Origin: Caldimonas mangrovi
Lineage (GTDB): Bacteria > Pseudomonadota > Gammaproteobacteria > Burkholderiales > Burkholderiaceae_C
Assembly (NCBI RefSeq): GCF_023721835.1
Contig: NZ_JAMKFE010000005.1
Span: forward strand, 124,001 to 188,000
Length of the DNA: 64,000 nt
Direction: 5' to 3'
Positions 54,088-64,000 of the stretch are shown here, piece by piece; the stretch's first letter is position 1; each line of letters starts with the position of its first letter. Made by a program: the position numbers and the translations under genes. The notes under the pieces are model-generated. The model saw nothing but the letters and a program-made list of their open reading frames with translations, made no database searches and was not told where the DNA came from.

Positions 54088-55244
54088 TGACCGCCACGCC
54101 TCGCGTTCGACTGCATCGGTTTTCCCTCCCGCTACTCGGTGGCGCGGGGAGCATTGCGGTGCTGGCCGTCGGCGGCTGGGGCGCCATCCCCGTTGCCGTC
54201 GCCTTGATGCTGGTCGCGGCCGGCGCGGTGCTCGGCTGGCACGCCAGACGGCAGGAGCTGCGCCTCGGCGACGAGGCCCTGCGCCAGTACCTGACGCAGC
54301 AGCAGCACTTCGGCGAAGCGCTCGCTCCGGTCTGGAGCGGCCACCTGGAGGCCTCGCGCAGCCAGATCGAGAGCGCCGTCTCGGCACTGGCTCAACGCTT
54401 CTCCGGCATCGTCGACAAGCTCGACGAGGCGGTGGCAGCTTCCCATGCCGCCACCGAGTCGGTCGAGGACGGCAGCAGTGGCCTGGTAGGCGTGTTCGCG
54501 AAGGGCGAAGCCCGCCTCGCAGACGTGGTCTCGTCGCTGAAGGGCGCGATGCACAGCAAGGCCGCGATGCTCGACAAGGTGCACGGGCTGCACGGCTTCA
54601 TCGAAGAACTGCACGAGATGGCGGCCGACGTCGCCAGCATCGCGTCCACCACCAACCTGCTGGCCATCAACGCGGCCATCGAGGCCGCTCACGCCGGTGA
54701 AGAAGGCCGCGGCTTCGGTGTGCTGGCACAAGAGGTGCGCAAGCTCGCGGCACGCTCCGGTGAAACCGGGCGCCGGATGGCGGAGAAGGTCCGGCTGATC
54801 AGCGAAGCCATCGCTGCCGCGCGCCAGAGCGCGGCGGAAACCGGCGAGCAGGACAGCAGCTCGCTCGCCGTGTCGGAGCAGACCATCAATGCCGTGCTCG
54901 GCGACTTTCGCGGCGTGACCGATGCACTGGTCGGCGCGTCGGCGCGCATGCGGCACGAAAGCCTGGGCATCAAGGGCAAGATCGCCGAAGCGCTGGTGCA
55001 GCTGCAGTTCCAGGACCGGGTCAACCAGATCGTGACGCACGTGAAGCAGAACATCGAGCAACTGCCCGATTGCCTGGAGCGCAACCGTGTGCAGTACGAA
55101 CAGGCCGGGCAACTGCAGCCGCTGGACGCCAGGACGCTGCTGGCCCAACTGGAACGCACCTACGCGATGGCCGAGGAACGCGCCGTGCACGGCGGCGCGA
55201 AGGCCGCGGCGGCACCCAAAGACACCGAGATCACATTCTTCTGA
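54087..55244 (+). CDS. Methyl-accepting chemotaxis protein without periplasmic sensor
   Basis: A 385-residue protein starting at GTG (AAGGAA eight bases before). Two adjacent membrane helices (about 14–32 and 35–52) form a hairpin with almost no periplasmic loop, so sensing must be cytoplasmic or through the membrane. The signalling hairpin tip reads [21 protein letters not shown] then [17 protein letters not shown]. The tail ends TEITFF. A HAMP domain is not evident. It is the first gene of the che operon. Confidence 0.85.
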   Translation: MTATPRVRLHRFSLPLLGGAGSIAVLAVGGWGAIPVAVALMLVAAGAVLGWHARRQELRLGDEALRQYLTQQQHFGEALAPVWSGHLEASRSQIESAVSALAQRFSGIVDKLDEAVAASHAATESVEDGSSGLVGVFAKGEARLADVVSSLKGAMHSKAAMLDKVHGLHGFIEELHEMAADVASIASTTNLLAINAAIEAAHAGEEGRGFGVLAQEVRKLAARSGETGRRMAEKVRLISEAIAAARQSAAETGEQDSSSLAVSEQTINAVLGDFRGVTDALVGASARMRHESLGIKGKIAEALVQLQFQDRVNQIVTHVKQNIEQLPDCLERNRVQYEQAGQLQPLDARTLLAQLERTYAMAEERAVHGGAKAAAAPKDTEITFF

Positions 55245-55253
55245 GGGCACACC

Positions 55254-55622
55254 ATGACAAAAACCATCATGATCGTCGACGACTCCAGCTCGCTGAGGCA
55301 GGTGGTCGGCATTGCACTGAAAAGCGCCGGCTACGAAGTGATCGAGGCAGCCGACGGCAAGGTGGCACTGACCAAGCTGGACGGCAAGAAGATCAATCTG
55401 ATCATCAGCGACGTCAACATGCCCAACATGGACGGCATCAGCCTGGTGCGCGCCGTCAAGCAGATGCCGGCGTACAAGTTCACGCCCATCGTGATGCTGA
55501 CGACCGAGAACCAGGACAGCAAGAAGCGCGAAGGCCAGGAGGCCGGCGCGAAGGCCTGGGTCGTCAAGCCGTTCAAGCCCGACCAGCTGGTCGCAGCGGT
55601 GCAGAAGCTGGTGCTGCCGTGA
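55254..55622 (+). CDS. cheY: Chemotaxis response regulator CheY-like
   Basis: A 122-residue single receiver domain: acidic pair Asp9–Asp10 in MIVDDSS, phospho-Asp53 in LIISDVNMPNMDG, Thr in MLTTEN and Lys in VVKPFKP. It is phosphorylated by CheA and could act on the flagellar switch or a pilus system; sequence does not show which. It ends one base into the STAS gene (TGATG). Confidence 0.93.
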   Translation: MTKTIMIVDDSSSLRQVVGIALKSAGYEVIEAADGKVALTKLDGKKINLIISDVNMPNMDGISLVRAVKQMPAYKFTPIVMLTTENQDSKKREGQEAGAKAWVVKPFKPDQLVAAVQKLVLP

Positions 55623-55927
55623 TGAGTACGGTCTCGCTGAGCATCGACGGCGAGATGACGGTCCAGCGCGCAGCCGAGCTGAAGCCGGTGTTGCTGGGCG
55701 CGTTGGCCGATTCCGCTGCCCGGATCGAGCTCGACCTGTCGGCCGTCACGGAACTCGACTCCGCCGGTGTGCAACTGCTGTTCATGCTGAAGAGCGCAGC
55801 CCTCGGGCAGCAGCGCAACCTGCGGGTTTGCCGGCCGAGTCCGGCGGTGGAGCAGGTGTTTGCGCTGCTCGGCCTCGAAGGCTGTTTCGACGGCGGCGAA
55901 GCTGAACCCGCCGAGGAGCCGCGATGA
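55622..55927 (+). CDS. STAS-domain protein
   Basis: A 101-residue STAS domain (anti-sigma-factor antagonist/SpoIIAA fold) with the conserved phosphorylatable Ser in AVTELDSAGVQLLF. STAS proteins in che operons are thought to modulate the kinase complex; the role here is unknown. It shares start and stop overlaps with cheY and cheA, so it is clearly part of the operon. The acidic tail (EAEPAEEPR) extends past the domain. Confidence 0.88.
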   Translation: MSTVSLSIDGEMTVQRAAELKPVLLGALADSAARIELDLSAVTELDSAGVQLLFMLKSAALGQQRNLRVCRPSPAVEQVFALLGLEGCFDGGEAEPAEEPR

Positions 55928-58089
55928 ATCTCGACCAGGCCTTGCAGACCTTCATCGTCGAAAGTCGCGAACTGCTGCAGGAGATGGAGCAGACGCTGCT
56001 CGACGTTCACCGGGCGGCCGATCGAGACGAGTGCGTCAACGCGATCTTCCGGGCCGCGCACACCATCAAGGGATCAGCCGGGCTGTTCGGTCTGGACCGC
56101 ATCGTGGAGTTCACGCATGTGGTGGAAAGCGTGCTCGACGACGTGCGGGCGGGCGGCATCGCGGTCGACGACGAACTCGTTGCGTTGCTGCTGGCCTGCA
56201 GCGACCATGTCGCTGTGCTGCTGACCTCCGTCGAACGCCGCCGGGCCGATGCGGACGAGAGCCACGCTGCCGCAGGCACGGCCCTCGTCGAGCGGCTCAG
56301 CCGTTATCTGAAGAAAGCCGCGAGCGACCCGTCGCCGCCGTGCGCGGAACGGGACGGCATCGGTGGCAACGCCGACAACTGGCACATCTCGCTGAGGTTC
56401 GGACGCGACGTGCTGCGCAACGGCATGGATCCGCTGTCTTTCATCGGCTACCTCGGCACCATCGGGCAGATCGTCGGCATCGTCACGCTGCACGATGCGC
56501 TGCCGCCGGCCGAGCAGATGGACGCGGAGTCGTGCTACCTGGGCTTCGAAATCGCCTTGCGCAGCGACGCCGACAAGGCGACGATCGAAAGCGTGTTCGA
56601 GTTCGTGCTCGACGACTGCCAGGTCCACATCCTGCCGCCGCGCAGCCGCACTTCCGAATACCTCGACCTGATCCGCAACCTGCCTGAGCAACCGCCGCGC
56701 CTGGGCGACATCCTGGTGCATTGCGGCACGCTGACGCAGCATGAACTCGACACCGCGCTGAAGGCGCAGCAGGCCGGGCCGGCTGCGCGCATCGGCGAAA
56801 TCCTGGTCGGGCAAGGCTCGGTGCCGCCCGCGGTGGTCGAAGCCGCGCTGGCTCGCCAACAGCAGACGATCGAGACGCGCGCACCGGAGACGCAGTCGGT
56901 ACGCGTCGATGCCGACAAGCTCGACCGCCTGATCAATCTCGTCGGCGAACTCATCATCGCGGCGGCCGGCGCGCAGCTCGTCGCCCGCACGGCGCGCATC
57001 CCACAGCTCGAAGAAGCGCACTCGTCGCTGTCGACGCTGGTGGAAGGGGTGCGCGACAGTGCGCTGCAGCTGCGCATGGTGAAGATCGGTGCGACTTTCG
57101 CGCGTTTCCAGCGCGTGGTGCACGACGTTTCGCGTGAACTGGGCAAGGACATCGGCCTGGTCGTCAGCGGCGAAGACACCGAACTCGACAAGACGCTGGT
57201 CGAACGCATTGCCGACCCGCTGACGCACCTGGTGCGCAACGCGATGGACCACGGCATCGAGCCGGCCGAGCTGCGCACGGCGCGCGGCAAGCCGGCCCGC
57301 GGCACGGTGCGCCTCAATGCCTTCCACGATTCGGGCAGCATCGTGATCGAGGTCAGCGACGACGGCGGTGGCCTGAACCGCGAGAAGATTCTTGCAAAAG
57401 CCGTCGAGCGCGGCCTGGTGGAGTCTGGCCGCCAACTCACCGAGAGCGAGACTTACGCGCTGGTGTTCGAGCCCGGGTTCTCCACCGCGGAGCAGATCAC
57501 CAATCTTTCGGGCCGCGGCGTCGGCATGGACGTCGTCAAGCGCAACATCACCGCGCTCCGGGGCAACGTCGACATCCGCAGCACCGAAGGCGTAGGCACA
57601 ACGGTGGAGGTGCGGCTGCCGCTGACGCTCGCGATCATCAACGGCTTCCAGGTCGGCGTCGGCAGGTCGGTATTCGTCGTGCCGCTGGAGATGGTGGAGG
57701 AGTGCGTGGCGTTCTCCGCCGATGCTGGACGCGACTACACCAACCTGCGCGGGCAGGTACTGCCTTTCATCCGGCTGCGTGACTACTTCGAGCTGCCGGG
57801 CGCCCCCGGCGCCCGGGAGAACATCGTCGTGGTCCGGTATGCCGGGCACACCGCGGGTTTGGTCGTCGACGCGCTGCTCGGCGAGTTTCAGACCGTCATC
57901 AAGCCGCTGTCCAAGATGTTCAGCCATGTGCAGGGTATCAGCGGATCGAGCATCCGCGGCAACGGCGACGTGGCGCTGATTCTCGACGTGCCTGCGCTGA
58001 TGCGCCGCGTCCACGCTTCCCACAACCCGGCCGACGCTCGGGACTCCCTCTCGGAGGGACGGGCGCGAAGCGCCCAGGGCGTGCAATAA
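55924..58089 (+). CDS. cheA: Chemotaxis histidine kinase CheA with MshEN-like repeats
   Basis: A 721-residue kinase. Hpt with phospho-His46 ([12 protein letters not shown]); a CheY-binding P2-like region (about 140–250); then two tandem repeats [20 protein letters not shown] (259–278) and [20 protein letters not shown] (289–308) in the linker; dimerisation (from [15 protein letters not shown]); ATPase ([26 protein letters not shown]); and a CheW-like domain at the end. The two repeats resemble MshEN half-motifs that bind c-di-GMP (see findings). It is the central kinase of the array. Confidence 0.95.
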   Translation: MNLDQALQTFIVESRELLQEMEQTLLDVHRAADRDECVNAIFRAAHTIKGSAGLFGLDRIVEFTHVVESVLDDVRAGGIAVDDELVALLLACSDHVAVLLTSVERRRADADESHAAAGTALVERLSRYLKKAASDPSPPCAERDGIGGNADNWHISLRFGRDVLRNGMDPLSFIGYLGTIGQIVGIVTLHDALPPAEQMDAESCYLGFEIALRSDADKATIESVFEFVLDDCQVHILPPRSRTSEYLDLIRNLPEQPPRLGDILVHCGTLTQHELDTALKAQQAGPAARIGEILVGQGSVPPAVVEAALARQQQTIETRAPETQSVRVDADKLDRLINLVGELIIAAAGAQLVARTARIPQLEEAHSSLSTLVEGVRDSALQLRMVKIGATFARFQRVVHDVSRELGKDIGLVVSGEDTELDKTLVERIADPLTHLVRNAMDHGIEPAELRTARGKPARGTVRLNAFHDSGSIVIEVSDDGGGLNREKILAKAVERGLVESGRQLTESETYALVFEPGFSTAEQITNLSGRGVGMDVVKRNITALRGNVDIRSTEGVGTTVEVRLPLTLAIINGFQVGVGRSVFVVPLEMVEECVAFSADAGRDYTNLRGQVLPFIRLRDYFELPGAPGARENIVVVRYAGHTAGLVVDALLGEFQTVIKPLSKMFSHVQGISGSSIRGNGDVALILDVPALMRRVHASHNPADARDSLSEGRARSAQGVQ

Positions 58090-58141
58090 GCCGCCTTCGA
58101 TTCAACACAACCTGTTTTTCTTCAACCGCGGGGGACCCACC

Positions 58142-59803
58142 ATGTTCAGCAACTTCAAGATCGGCGTGCGCCTGATCGTCGGCTTCATGCTTGTCGCCGC
58201 GATCAGCGCGGTCGTCGGCTTCATCGGCATTTCCAACACGAGCCAGATCAACACCATGGCCGACCGGCTCTACGAGCGCGAACTGCTCGGCCTGTCGTAC
58301 ATCAAGGAAGCGAACATCAACCTGGTCTACATCGGCCGGGCTCGCTCCAACTTTCTGCTGGCCACCACTCAGGGTGAACGCGAGAAGCACGCCGCGTCGA
58401 TGGCCACCGCGGGGGCTCGGGTGAAGGACTTTCTCGAGAAGTCCCGCCCGTTGTTCAGCAGCGAACGTGCGCAGCAACTTTTCGCCTCGATCAACAGCAC
58501 CTGGGACGAGTACCAGCGTGACACCCAGCGGGCCATGTCGATCGCGGCGACGAAGAAGCTTTACGAGCGTGACGAGGCGCTGACGCAGTCGCTTGATGCG
58601 GTGCGCCAGAAGGCCGACGCGCTCGACGGCATGCTGACCGAACTGACGCAGGTCAAGGAGGGCAACGCCAAGGAAGCGTCCGAGGCGAGCACCGCGCTGT
58701 ACCACGAGAGCCGCTCGATGATGATCGGGGCCATTGCCGGCGGCGTGCTGCTCGGCATCGCGCTGGGCTTTCTGATCAGCCGCAGCGTGACCAAGCCGCT
58801 CAACAAGGCGGTCGAGGTGGCGAACCGGCTGGCCGAAGGCGACCTGACGGTGCGCATCGAGGCCACCGGCAAGGACGAGACCGGTCAGCTGCTGCAATCG
58901 ATGCAGCACATGATCGACAAACTGTCGCAGGTGGTCACCGACGTGACCAGCGGCGCCGAAGCGCTGGCCGGCGCCTCCGAGGAGGTGAGCGCCACTGCCC
59001 AGTCGCTGTCGCAGGCGTCCAGCGAGCAGGCCGCGGGCGTCGAGGAAACCAGCGCCTCGCTGGAGCAGATGACCTCGTCGATCGCGCAGAACACCGAAAA
59101 CGCGAAGGTCACCGACGGCATGGCGACCAAGGCGGCTAGCGAAGCCACCGAAGGCGGCGAGGCGGTGAAGGCCACGGTTGCGGCGATGAAGCAGATCGCG
59201 CAGAAGATCGGCATCATCGACGACATCGCCTACCAGACCAATTTGCTGGCACTGAACGCCGCGATCGAGGCCGCGCGTGCCGGCGAGCACGGCAAGGGCT
59301 TCGCGGTGGTGGCCGCAGAAGTGCGCAAGCTGGCCGAACGCAGCCAGGTGGCAGCGCAGGAGATCGGCACTGTCGCGAGCGAGAGCGTCGACCTGGCCGA
59401 GAAGGCGGGCAAGCTGCTCGACGAAATGGTGCCCAACATCAAGAAGACCTCCGACCTGGTGCAGGAGATCACCGCAGCGTCGGAAGAGCAGTCGTCCGGC
59501 GTTGGCCAGATCAATGCGGCCGTGGCGCAACTGAGCCAGACCACGCAGCAGAACGCTTCCAGCTCCGAGGAGCTGGCGGCCACCGCCGAGGAAATGAGCA
59601 GCCAGGCCGAGCAACTGCAGCAGGCGATGGCTTTCTTCCGGCTCGACGGCCACCGCGCGACCACGAAGGCACCGGCGCCCGCACGCAAGGCGGGGGCTGC
59701 GCCGAAACCGGTGGTGCGCAGGCTGCCCGGCATGGCGCTGGCGGGGGGGATGGCGTTCGCGGCGGCCGACGCGGTCGACGAAACCCAGTTCGCGAAGTTC
59801 TGA
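58142..59803 (+). CDS. Methyl-accepting chemotaxis protein (4HB, HAMP, signalling)
   Basis: A 553-residue Tsr-class receptor. TM1 (about 11–30), a periplasmic four-helix bundle (about 31–185), TM2 (about 195–215), HAMP (about 216–270) and the cytoplasmic hairpin with the tip region [20 protein letters not shown]. The tail ([11 protein letters not shown]…) lacks an NWETF-type pentapeptide, so CheR/CheB do not use a tether here. Between cheA and cheW in the operon. Confidence 0.94.
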   Translation: MFSNFKIGVRLIVGFMLVAAISAVVGFIGISNTSQINTMADRLYERELLGLSYIKEANINLVYIGRARSNFLLATTQGEREKHAASMATAGARVKDFLEKSRPLFSSERAQQLFASINSTWDEYQRDTQRAMSIAATKKLYERDEALTQSLDAVRQKADALDGMLTELTQVKEGNAKEASEASTALYHESRSMMIGAIAGGVLLGIALGFLISRSVTKPLNKAVEVANRLAEGDLTVRIEATGKDETGQLLQSMQHMIDKLSQVVTDVTSGAEALAGASEEVSATAQSLSQASSEQAAGVEETSASLEQMTSSIAQNTENAKVTDGMATKAASEATEGGEAVKATVAAMKQIAQKIGIIDDIAYQTNLLALNAAIEAARAGEHGKGFAVVAAEVRKLAERSQVAAQEIGTVASESVDLAEKAGKLLDEMVPNIKKTSDLVQEITAASEEQSSGVGQINAAVAQLSQTTQQNASSSEELAATAEEMSSQAEQLQQAMAFFRLDGHRATTKAPAPARKAGAAPKPVVRRLPGMALAGGMAFAAADAVDETQFAKF

Positions 59804-59820
59804 CAGAGGAGACGTCCACC

Positions 59821-60339
59821 ATGACGCAAGCTGCCGCCAAGCGCGAGGCCGCGAACGGGCCCACGCAATACCTGACCTTCATGCTCGCGGGCGAGACCTT
59901 CGCGATCGGCATCCTGGCGATCAAGGAGATCATCGAATACCACTCGCTGACGACCGTGCCGATGATGCCTGACTGCGTGCGCGGCGTGATCAACCTGCGC
60001 GGTGCCGTGGTGCCGGTGGTCGACCTGCTCGGCCGCTTCGGCCGCAAGCCGTCCGACGTCACCAAGCGCACCTGCGTCGTGATCGTCGAGGTGCGCCACG
60101 AAGACGAGTCGCAGGTGATCGGCGTGGTCGTCGATGCGGTCAACGAAGTGCTGGACATCGACGCGGCCGACATCGAGCCGGCACCGGCATTCGGTGCGCG
60201 CATGCGCAGCGACTTCATCCGCGGCATGGGCAAGGTGCGCGGCAAGTTCGTGATCCTGCTCGACGTCGACCAGGTGCTGTCGCCGACTGACATCGGCGTG
60301 CTGGTGCAGGCGCCCGCCGAAATGCTCGAGGCGGCCTGA
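59821..60339 (+). CDS. cheW: Chemotaxis coupling protein CheW
   Basis: A 172-residue SH3-like coupling protein. The core shows LTFMLAGETFAIGILAIKEI, CVRGVINLRGAVVPVVDL and RGMGKVRGKFVILLDVDQVL. It links receptors to CheA. A small additional N terminus of about 20 residues precedes the domain. Confidence 0.96.
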   Translation: MTQAAAKREAANGPTQYLTFMLAGETFAIGILAIKEIIEYHSLTTVPMMPDCVRGVINLRGAVVPVVDLLGRFGRKPSDVTKRTCVVIVEVRHEDESQVIGVVVDAVNEVLDIDAADIEPAPAFGARMRSDFIRGMGKVRGKFVILLDVDQVLSPTDIGVLVQAPAEMLEAA

Positions 60340-60355
60340 GCGGGGCGAGGGGCCG

Positions 60356-61156
60356 ATGAACTTCCAGATCAGCGACCAGGAGTTCGGCCGCTTCCAGCGC
60401 TTCATCTACGAGGCGGCGGGCATCAGCCTGTCGCCGGCGAAGAAGGCACTGGTGTGCGGTCGGTTGTCGAAGCGCTTGCAGGCCCGCCACGTGTCGAGCT
60501 TCGCCGACTACTTCGAGCTGCTCGGCAGCGAAGCCGACCGCGACGAAGTTCAGACCGCGATCGACCTGCTGACGACCAACGAGACCTACTTCTTCCGCGA
60601 GCCCCGGCACTTCGAGGTGCTACGCGAGGCGGCCGCCGCCGCGAGCCGCTCGCAGCCGTTTCGCGTCTGGAGTGCGGCCAGTTCGAGCGGCGAGGAGGCC
60701 TACAGCATGGCGATGGTGCTGGACGACACGCTGGGATGCGCCGGCTGGGAGGTGCTGGGCACCGACATCAGCACTCGCGTACTGCAGCGTGCGCGCACCG
60801 GGCACTACCTGATGGCGCGCGCCCGGCACATTCCGCCGGGCTACCTGAAGCGCTACTGCCTGAAGGGCCACGGCACCCAGGACGGCACGTTGCTGATCGA
60901 GCGCGGGCTGCGCAACCGCGTCAGCTTCGTGCAGGCCAACCTGAATGCCGCGTTGCCGCAACTGGGCAGCTTCGACGTGATCTTCCTGCGCAACGTGATG
61001 ATCTACTTCAATGCCAACACCAAACGGCAGGTGGTGGCGCGCGTGATTGCGCAGTTGAAGCCCGGAGGTTGCCTGTGCATCGGGCACTCCGAGAGCCTCA
61101 ACGACATCACCGATGCGGTGCGGCCCCTGGCGCCGTCGATCTACCGCAAGCCATGA
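60356..61156 (+). CDS. cheR: Chemotaxis protein methyltransferase CheR
   Basis: A 266-residue SAM-dependent methyltransferase. N-terminal CheR_N helices; then the TNETYFFRE active-site stretch, the SAM site VWSAASSSGEEAYSMAM, LGTDIS and the FLRNVMIYFN motif. It methylates glutamates on receptors. Its stop overlaps the cheD start. Confidence 0.96.
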   Translation: MNFQISDQEFGRFQRFIYEAAGISLSPAKKALVCGRLSKRLQARHVSSFADYFELLGSEADRDEVQTAIDLLTTNETYFFREPRHFEVLREAAAAASRSQPFRVWSAASSSGEEAYSMAMVLDDTLGCAGWEVLGTDISTRVLQRARTGHYLMARARHIPPGYLKRYCLKGHGTQDGTLLIERGLRNRVSFVQANLNAALPQLGSFDVIFLRNVMIYFNANTKRQVVARVIAQLKPGGCLCIGHSESLNDITDAVRPLAPSIYRKP

Positions 61157-61707
61157 AGCCGGAGCACGCGACCGCGAGCACTCCTTCATGGCGCGGGGGG
61201 ATGGGGGCGGTCGACTTGCAACCGGGGCAGTATTTCGTCGGCGATGCGCGCCAACGGGTCCGGACCATCCTCGGGTCCTGCGTGTCCATCACGCTGTGGC
61301 ATGCGAGGTATCGCGTCGGCGCGATGTCTCATTTCCTGCTGCCGCACCGGGCCGCCGTGCAGCAGGGCGGGCCTCTGGACGCCCGCTACGGTCAGGATGC
61401 GCTGCGCCTGATGCTGCAGCGTCTGCTCTCGGAGTACGGCGTGTCGCCCCGGGAATGCGAGGCCAAGGTGTTCGGCGGCGGTGACATGTTTCCGTTGCGC
61501 GAGCTGGACGGCGGCAACAGCGTCGGGCGGCGCAATGGCGAGGCGGCGCAACAGATGCTGCTTGCCCATGGCATCACCGTCCGCTCCGAGAGCCTGTTCG
61601 GCAAGGGATACCGGCAGATCTATTTCGACATCGGGAGCGGCGACGTGTGGGTGCGACTTGCGACGCCGCCCGGAGCGCGCGACACGCGGCCCGGGGGGAT
61701 GCCATGA
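61153..61707 (+). CDS. cheD: Chemoreceptor glutamine deamidase CheD
   Basis: A 184-residue protein with the catalytic Cys in [12 protein letters not shown] and His in AMSHFLLP, plus the KVFGGGDMF stretch. It deamidates glutamines of receptors, making sites for CheR. It overlaps cheR and cheB by four bases each. Confidence 0.95.
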   Translation: MKPEHATASTPSWRGGMGAVDLQPGQYFVGDARQRVRTILGSCVSITLWHARYRVGAMSHFLLPHRAAVQQGGPLDARYGQDALRLMLQRLLSEYGVSPRECEAKVFGGGDMFPLRELDGGNSVGRRNGEAAQQMLLAHGITVRSESLFGKGYRQIYFDIGSGDVWVRLATPPGARDTRPGGMP

Positions 61708-62768
61708 AGGCAATACAGGTGATGGTCGTCGACGACTCTGCCGTGGTGCGTCAGGTGCTTGCCGGCCTGCTCGGCGCAGCGCCCGGCATCGAAGTCACCC
61801 ATGCGGTGGCAGACCCGGTGCTCGCGATCGAGCGGCTCAAGACCCAGTGGCCCGATGTGATCGTGCTCGACGTCGAGATGCCGCGCATGGACGGCATCAC
61901 CTTCCTGAAGATGATCATGCGACAGCGCCCGACACCGGTCGTGATCTGCTCGACGCTGACCGAGAAGGGCGCGCAGACGACGATGGAAGCACTGGCCGCC
62001 GGGGCGGTGGCGGTGGTCACGAAGCCGCGGCTCGGGCTGAAGCAGTTCCTGCACGACAGCGGAAACGACCTCGTCGCTACGGTGCGCGCCGCTGCCCGCG
62101 CCAAGCTGCGCAGCGCGACCGAGCGCGAGCCGGCACCGACCGTCAAGCTCACGGCAGATGCCGTGCTGCCTGCCGGCAGCGCCCCCGCGATGACACGGAC
62201 CACCGACCGGGTGGTGGCGATCGGCACCTCGACCGGCGGCACGCAGGCGCTGGAGGAAGTGCTGACGGCGCTGCCCCGCGTGTCGCCCGGGCTGGTAATC
62301 GTGCAGCACATGCCGGAGAAATTCACCGCGGCCTTTGCCGCGCGACTCGACTCGCTATGCGAGATCGAGGTGAAGGAAGCCCAGAACCTCGACCGCGTGA
62401 TCCCGGGACGCGCGCTCATCGCGCCGGGCGGCAGGCACCTGCTGCTGCGGCGCAACGGGGCCCAGTACGTGGTCGAGGTGCGCGACGGCCCCGCGGTCAA
62501 CCGCCACCGGCCCTCGGTGGACGTGCTGTACCGCTCGGTGGCACGCAGTGCCGGCCCCAATGCGCTGGGCATCATCATGACCGGCATGGGCGACGACGGC
62601 GCGGCAGGGCTGCTGGAACTGCGCAACGCCGGCGGCAGCACGCTGGCCCAGGACGAAGCCAGCTGCGTGGTCTACGGCATGCCGAAGGAGGCCGTGCGGC
62701 GTGGTGCGGTGCAACGCAGCGTGCCGCTCGGTGCGATGGCGCGCGAGATCCTGCAGCACGCAAGCTGA
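61704..62768 (+). CDS. cheB: Chemotaxis methylesterase/response regulator CheB
   Basis: A 354-residue protein: receiver domain (acidic Asp10–Asp11, phospho-Asp56 in [11 protein letters not shown]) joined to a methylesterase domain with catalytic Ser in [10 protein letters not shown], His in VQHMPEKFT and Asp in MGDDGAAG. It removes methyl groups from receptors when phosphorylated by CheA. It ends the operon and converges on modA ten bases away. Confidence 0.97.
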   Translation: MKAIQVMVVDDSAVVRQVLAGLLGAAPGIEVTHAVADPVLAIERLKTQWPDVIVLDVEMPRMDGITFLKMIMRQRPTPVVICSTLTEKGAQTTMEALAAGAVAVVTKPRLGLKQFLHDSGNDLVATVRAAARAKLRSATEREPAPTVKLTADAVLPAGSAPAMTRTTDRVVAIGTSTGGTQALEEVLTALPRVSPGLVIVQHMPEKFTAAFAARLDSLCEIEVKEAQNLDRVIPGRALIAPGGRHLLLRRNGAQYVVEVRDGPAVNRHRPSVDVLYRSVARSAGPNALGIIMTGMGDDGAAGLLELRNAGGSTLAQDEASCVVYGMPKEAVRRGAVQRSVPLGAMAREILQHAS

Positions 62769-62778
62769 CGGGCTGCCG

Positions 62779-63570
62779 TTATCGTGCCGGCCGCAGCGAG
62801 AAGCCGTAACGCTTGAAGATGCCGCCGGCCTGGTCGCCGCGCAGGAAGGCGTGCAAGGACTTCGCCGCCTCGTCGGCTTGCCCGCTGACCAGCGCCATCG
62901 GGTAGACGATGGGCGGGTGCGAGGTGGCCGGGAAGATGCCGGCGACCCGCACCCTCGGCGCAACCGCGGCGTCGGTCGCGTACACGATGCCCGCCGGCAC
63001 CTCGCCCCGCTCGACATACGCCAGCGCCGCGCGCACCGAATCGGCCCGCACCAGGCGCTTTTCGGCCAGTGCCCAGACCCCCAGGTGCGTCAGCGCCGCC
63101 CGCGCGTACTGGCCGACCGGCACGTGGGCCGGGTCGCCGGTCGCGAGGCGGCCGGTGCCGAGCAAGCGTGCCAGATCGAAGCCGGGCTCGAGTTCCACCA
63201 CTGCCTGGCTGTCGAGCGGCGTGATCAACACCAGTCGGTTGCCGAGCAGGTCGGTGCGCGAGCCGGGATCGATCAGCCGGCGTCGCTCGAGGTAGTCCAT
63301 CCACTGTTCGTCGGCAGACAGGAACACACTGGCCGGGGCGCCGTTCTCGATCTGGCGAGCCAGTGCCGAGGAGGCCGCGAACGACGTGCGGGCGCGGTGG
63401 CCGGTCTGCGTCTGCCAGGCTTTGACGACGTCCTGCACCGCATTTGTCAGGCTGGCGGCGGCATAGACGGTCGCTTCGCCAGCGAGTGCGCGCTGCGATC
63501 CCAGCAACAGCGCGATCGGCACGGCCCACGGCAAAGCGAGGGTGGTCAGCCAGCGCAATGGACGGTTCAT
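62779..63570 (-). CDS. modA: Molybdate ABC transporter substrate-binding protein ModA
   Basis: From MNRPLRWLTTLALPWAVP the protein is 263 residues, with a signal peptide ending ALAGE. The ModA core shows VYAAASLTNAVQDVV, FAASSALARQIENGAPASVF and the C-terminal YPMALVSGQADEAAK. It binds molybdate or tungstate. No modBC genes are next to it, and the start at 63636 is rejected because GGGAGA precedes 63570. The ROK gene is divergent from it. Confidence 0.93.
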   Translation of the reverse strand: MNRPLRWLTTLALPWAVPIALLLGSQRALAGEATVYAAASLTNAVQDVVKAWQTQTGHRARTSFAASSALARQIENGAPASVFLSADEQWMDYLERRRLIDPGSRTDLLGNRLVLITPLDSQAVVELEPGFDLARLLGTGRLATGDPAHVPVGQYARAALTHLGVWALAEKRLVRADSVRAALAYVERGEVPAGIVYATDAAVAPRVRVAGIFPATSHPPIVYPMALVSGQADEAAKSLHAFLRGDQAGGIFKRYGFSLRPAR

Positions 63571-63704
63571 TGTTTCTCCCAGGGTGACGGCCGGTGTTGT
63601 ACCCGTTCGTGCTGCCCGCTGCCGGCGGGTTTCCACAAACCGTTACCGTGCGGGTGGCCCGACCTCGGGTTATCCCTCAAAGACAGCACCGTACCGCTTC
63701 CTAA

Positions 63705-63727
63705 AATTAATTCAACTTGAATTAATT
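63705..63727. promoter_or_regulatory. Palindromic operator, probably for the ROK repressor
   Basis: AATTAATTCAA-C-TTGAATTAATT is a perfect palindrome (11-base arms around a single C). It lies seven bases before the ROK gene start and 135 before modA, in AT-rich sequence unlike its surroundings. Confidence 0.8.
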
Positions 63728-63734
63728 AATACGG

Positions 63735-64000
63735 ATGCCCGTGACCACCACCCGCCTCGGCCGAGGCACCAACTCCGTCAACTTGCGCCAGTACAACGAG
63801 CGCACGCTGTTGCAGCGGCTGCGGCGCGAAGGCGAGGGCTCCAAGGCCGACCTGGCGCGCTGGGCGCAGCTGACGAACACGGCGGTCGGCAGCATCGTGC
63901 AGACGCTGGAAGAGGCGGGGCTGATCGAGAGCTTCGGCCGCCGGCAGGACGGTGGCCGCGGCCAGCCGGCCAGCCTGTACCGGCTCAATCCCAAGGGCGC
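63735..64000 (+). CDS. ROK-family transcriptional regulator, N-terminal part
   Basis: The window ends inside the gene; 88 codons are seen. The N-terminal winged helix-turn-helix reads SVNLRQYNERTLLQRLRREG, then ADLARWAQLTNTAVGSIVQT, as in NagC/Mlc/XylR repressors. The sugar-kinase-like domain would follow outside the window. The ATG at 63735 follows the palindromic operator; a GTG at 63741 is also possible. The ligand, probably a sugar, is unknown. Confidence 0.85.
   Translation, partial: MPVTTTRLGRGTNSVNLRQYNERTLLQRLRREGEGSKADLARWAQLTNTAVGSIVQTLEEAGLIESFGRRQDGGRGQPASLYRLNPKG

Noticed and set aside
1-64000. CRISPR array, prophage or insertion sequence
   Set aside because: No regularly spaced repeats, cas genes, phage genes or transposase were found.

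Overview
The window is about 64 kb of GC-rich bacterial DNA that reads as a betaproteobacterial (Burkholderiales) chromosome, most like the Rubrivivax/Leptothrix/Methylibium group. The main pointers are gene neighbourhoods: icd–csp–clpS–clpA; a TPR gene–ppiA–ppiB–lpxH set facing cysS; accA–tilS–lysC; and argA facing hrpA. This placement is inference from gene content, not from a database search.

Left part (1–17.3 kb): housekeeping genes. The end of icd meets a cold-shock gene. clpS and clpA follow, with clpA broken by a frameshift near its 3' end. A minus-strand group (TPR protein, ppiA, ppiB, lpxH, mtfA) faces cysS, alkA-like, accA, tilS and lysC on the plus strand. Then come tRNA-Ser(GCU), a 1012-residue hybrid histidine kinase and a DHH phosphoesterase. 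About 700 bases without a convincing gene follow.

Middle part (18.0–41.8 kb): 25 plus-strand genes packed with overlaps or very short gaps. The first 16 form an unusual cell-envelope cluster: an ApbE flavin transferase, a tri-haem HzsA-like lipoprotein, a lipoprotein with an unusual CX4CH site, an SH3/beta-barrel protein, a second barrel, a TlpA-type thioredoxin, a DUF4266 lipoprotein ending in CGCN, a DUF3570 barrel, three TPR proteins, two small periplasmic proteins, one ExbB/TolQ, two ExbD/TolR and a TonB/AgmX-like protein. The last gene overlaps ccmA by one base, and the complete cytochrome c maturation set ccmABCDEFGHI follows. The layout suggests a proton-driven, envelope-spanning redox machine made together with the factors that attach its haem. 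This is the best candidate in the window for an undescribed system.

Right-middle part (41.8–53.9 kb): transport and stress genes, namely a TRAP 2-oxoacid-type binding protein, an esterase, a copper pair (PCuAC chaperone and DUF2946), an H-NS-like protein, the remnant of a deleted PAS/receiver kinase, a Fur-box-controlled iron-binding protein, a degenerate receiver, yggX, argA and hrpA.

Right end (54.1–64 kb): a chemotaxis operon (MCP, CheY, STAS, CheA, MCP, CheW, CheR, CheD, CheB). Its CheA linker carries two MshEN-like half repeats that could bind c-di-GMP. The window closes with a lone modA and the start of a ROK-family repressor, which sits just behind a perfect 21-bp palindrome.
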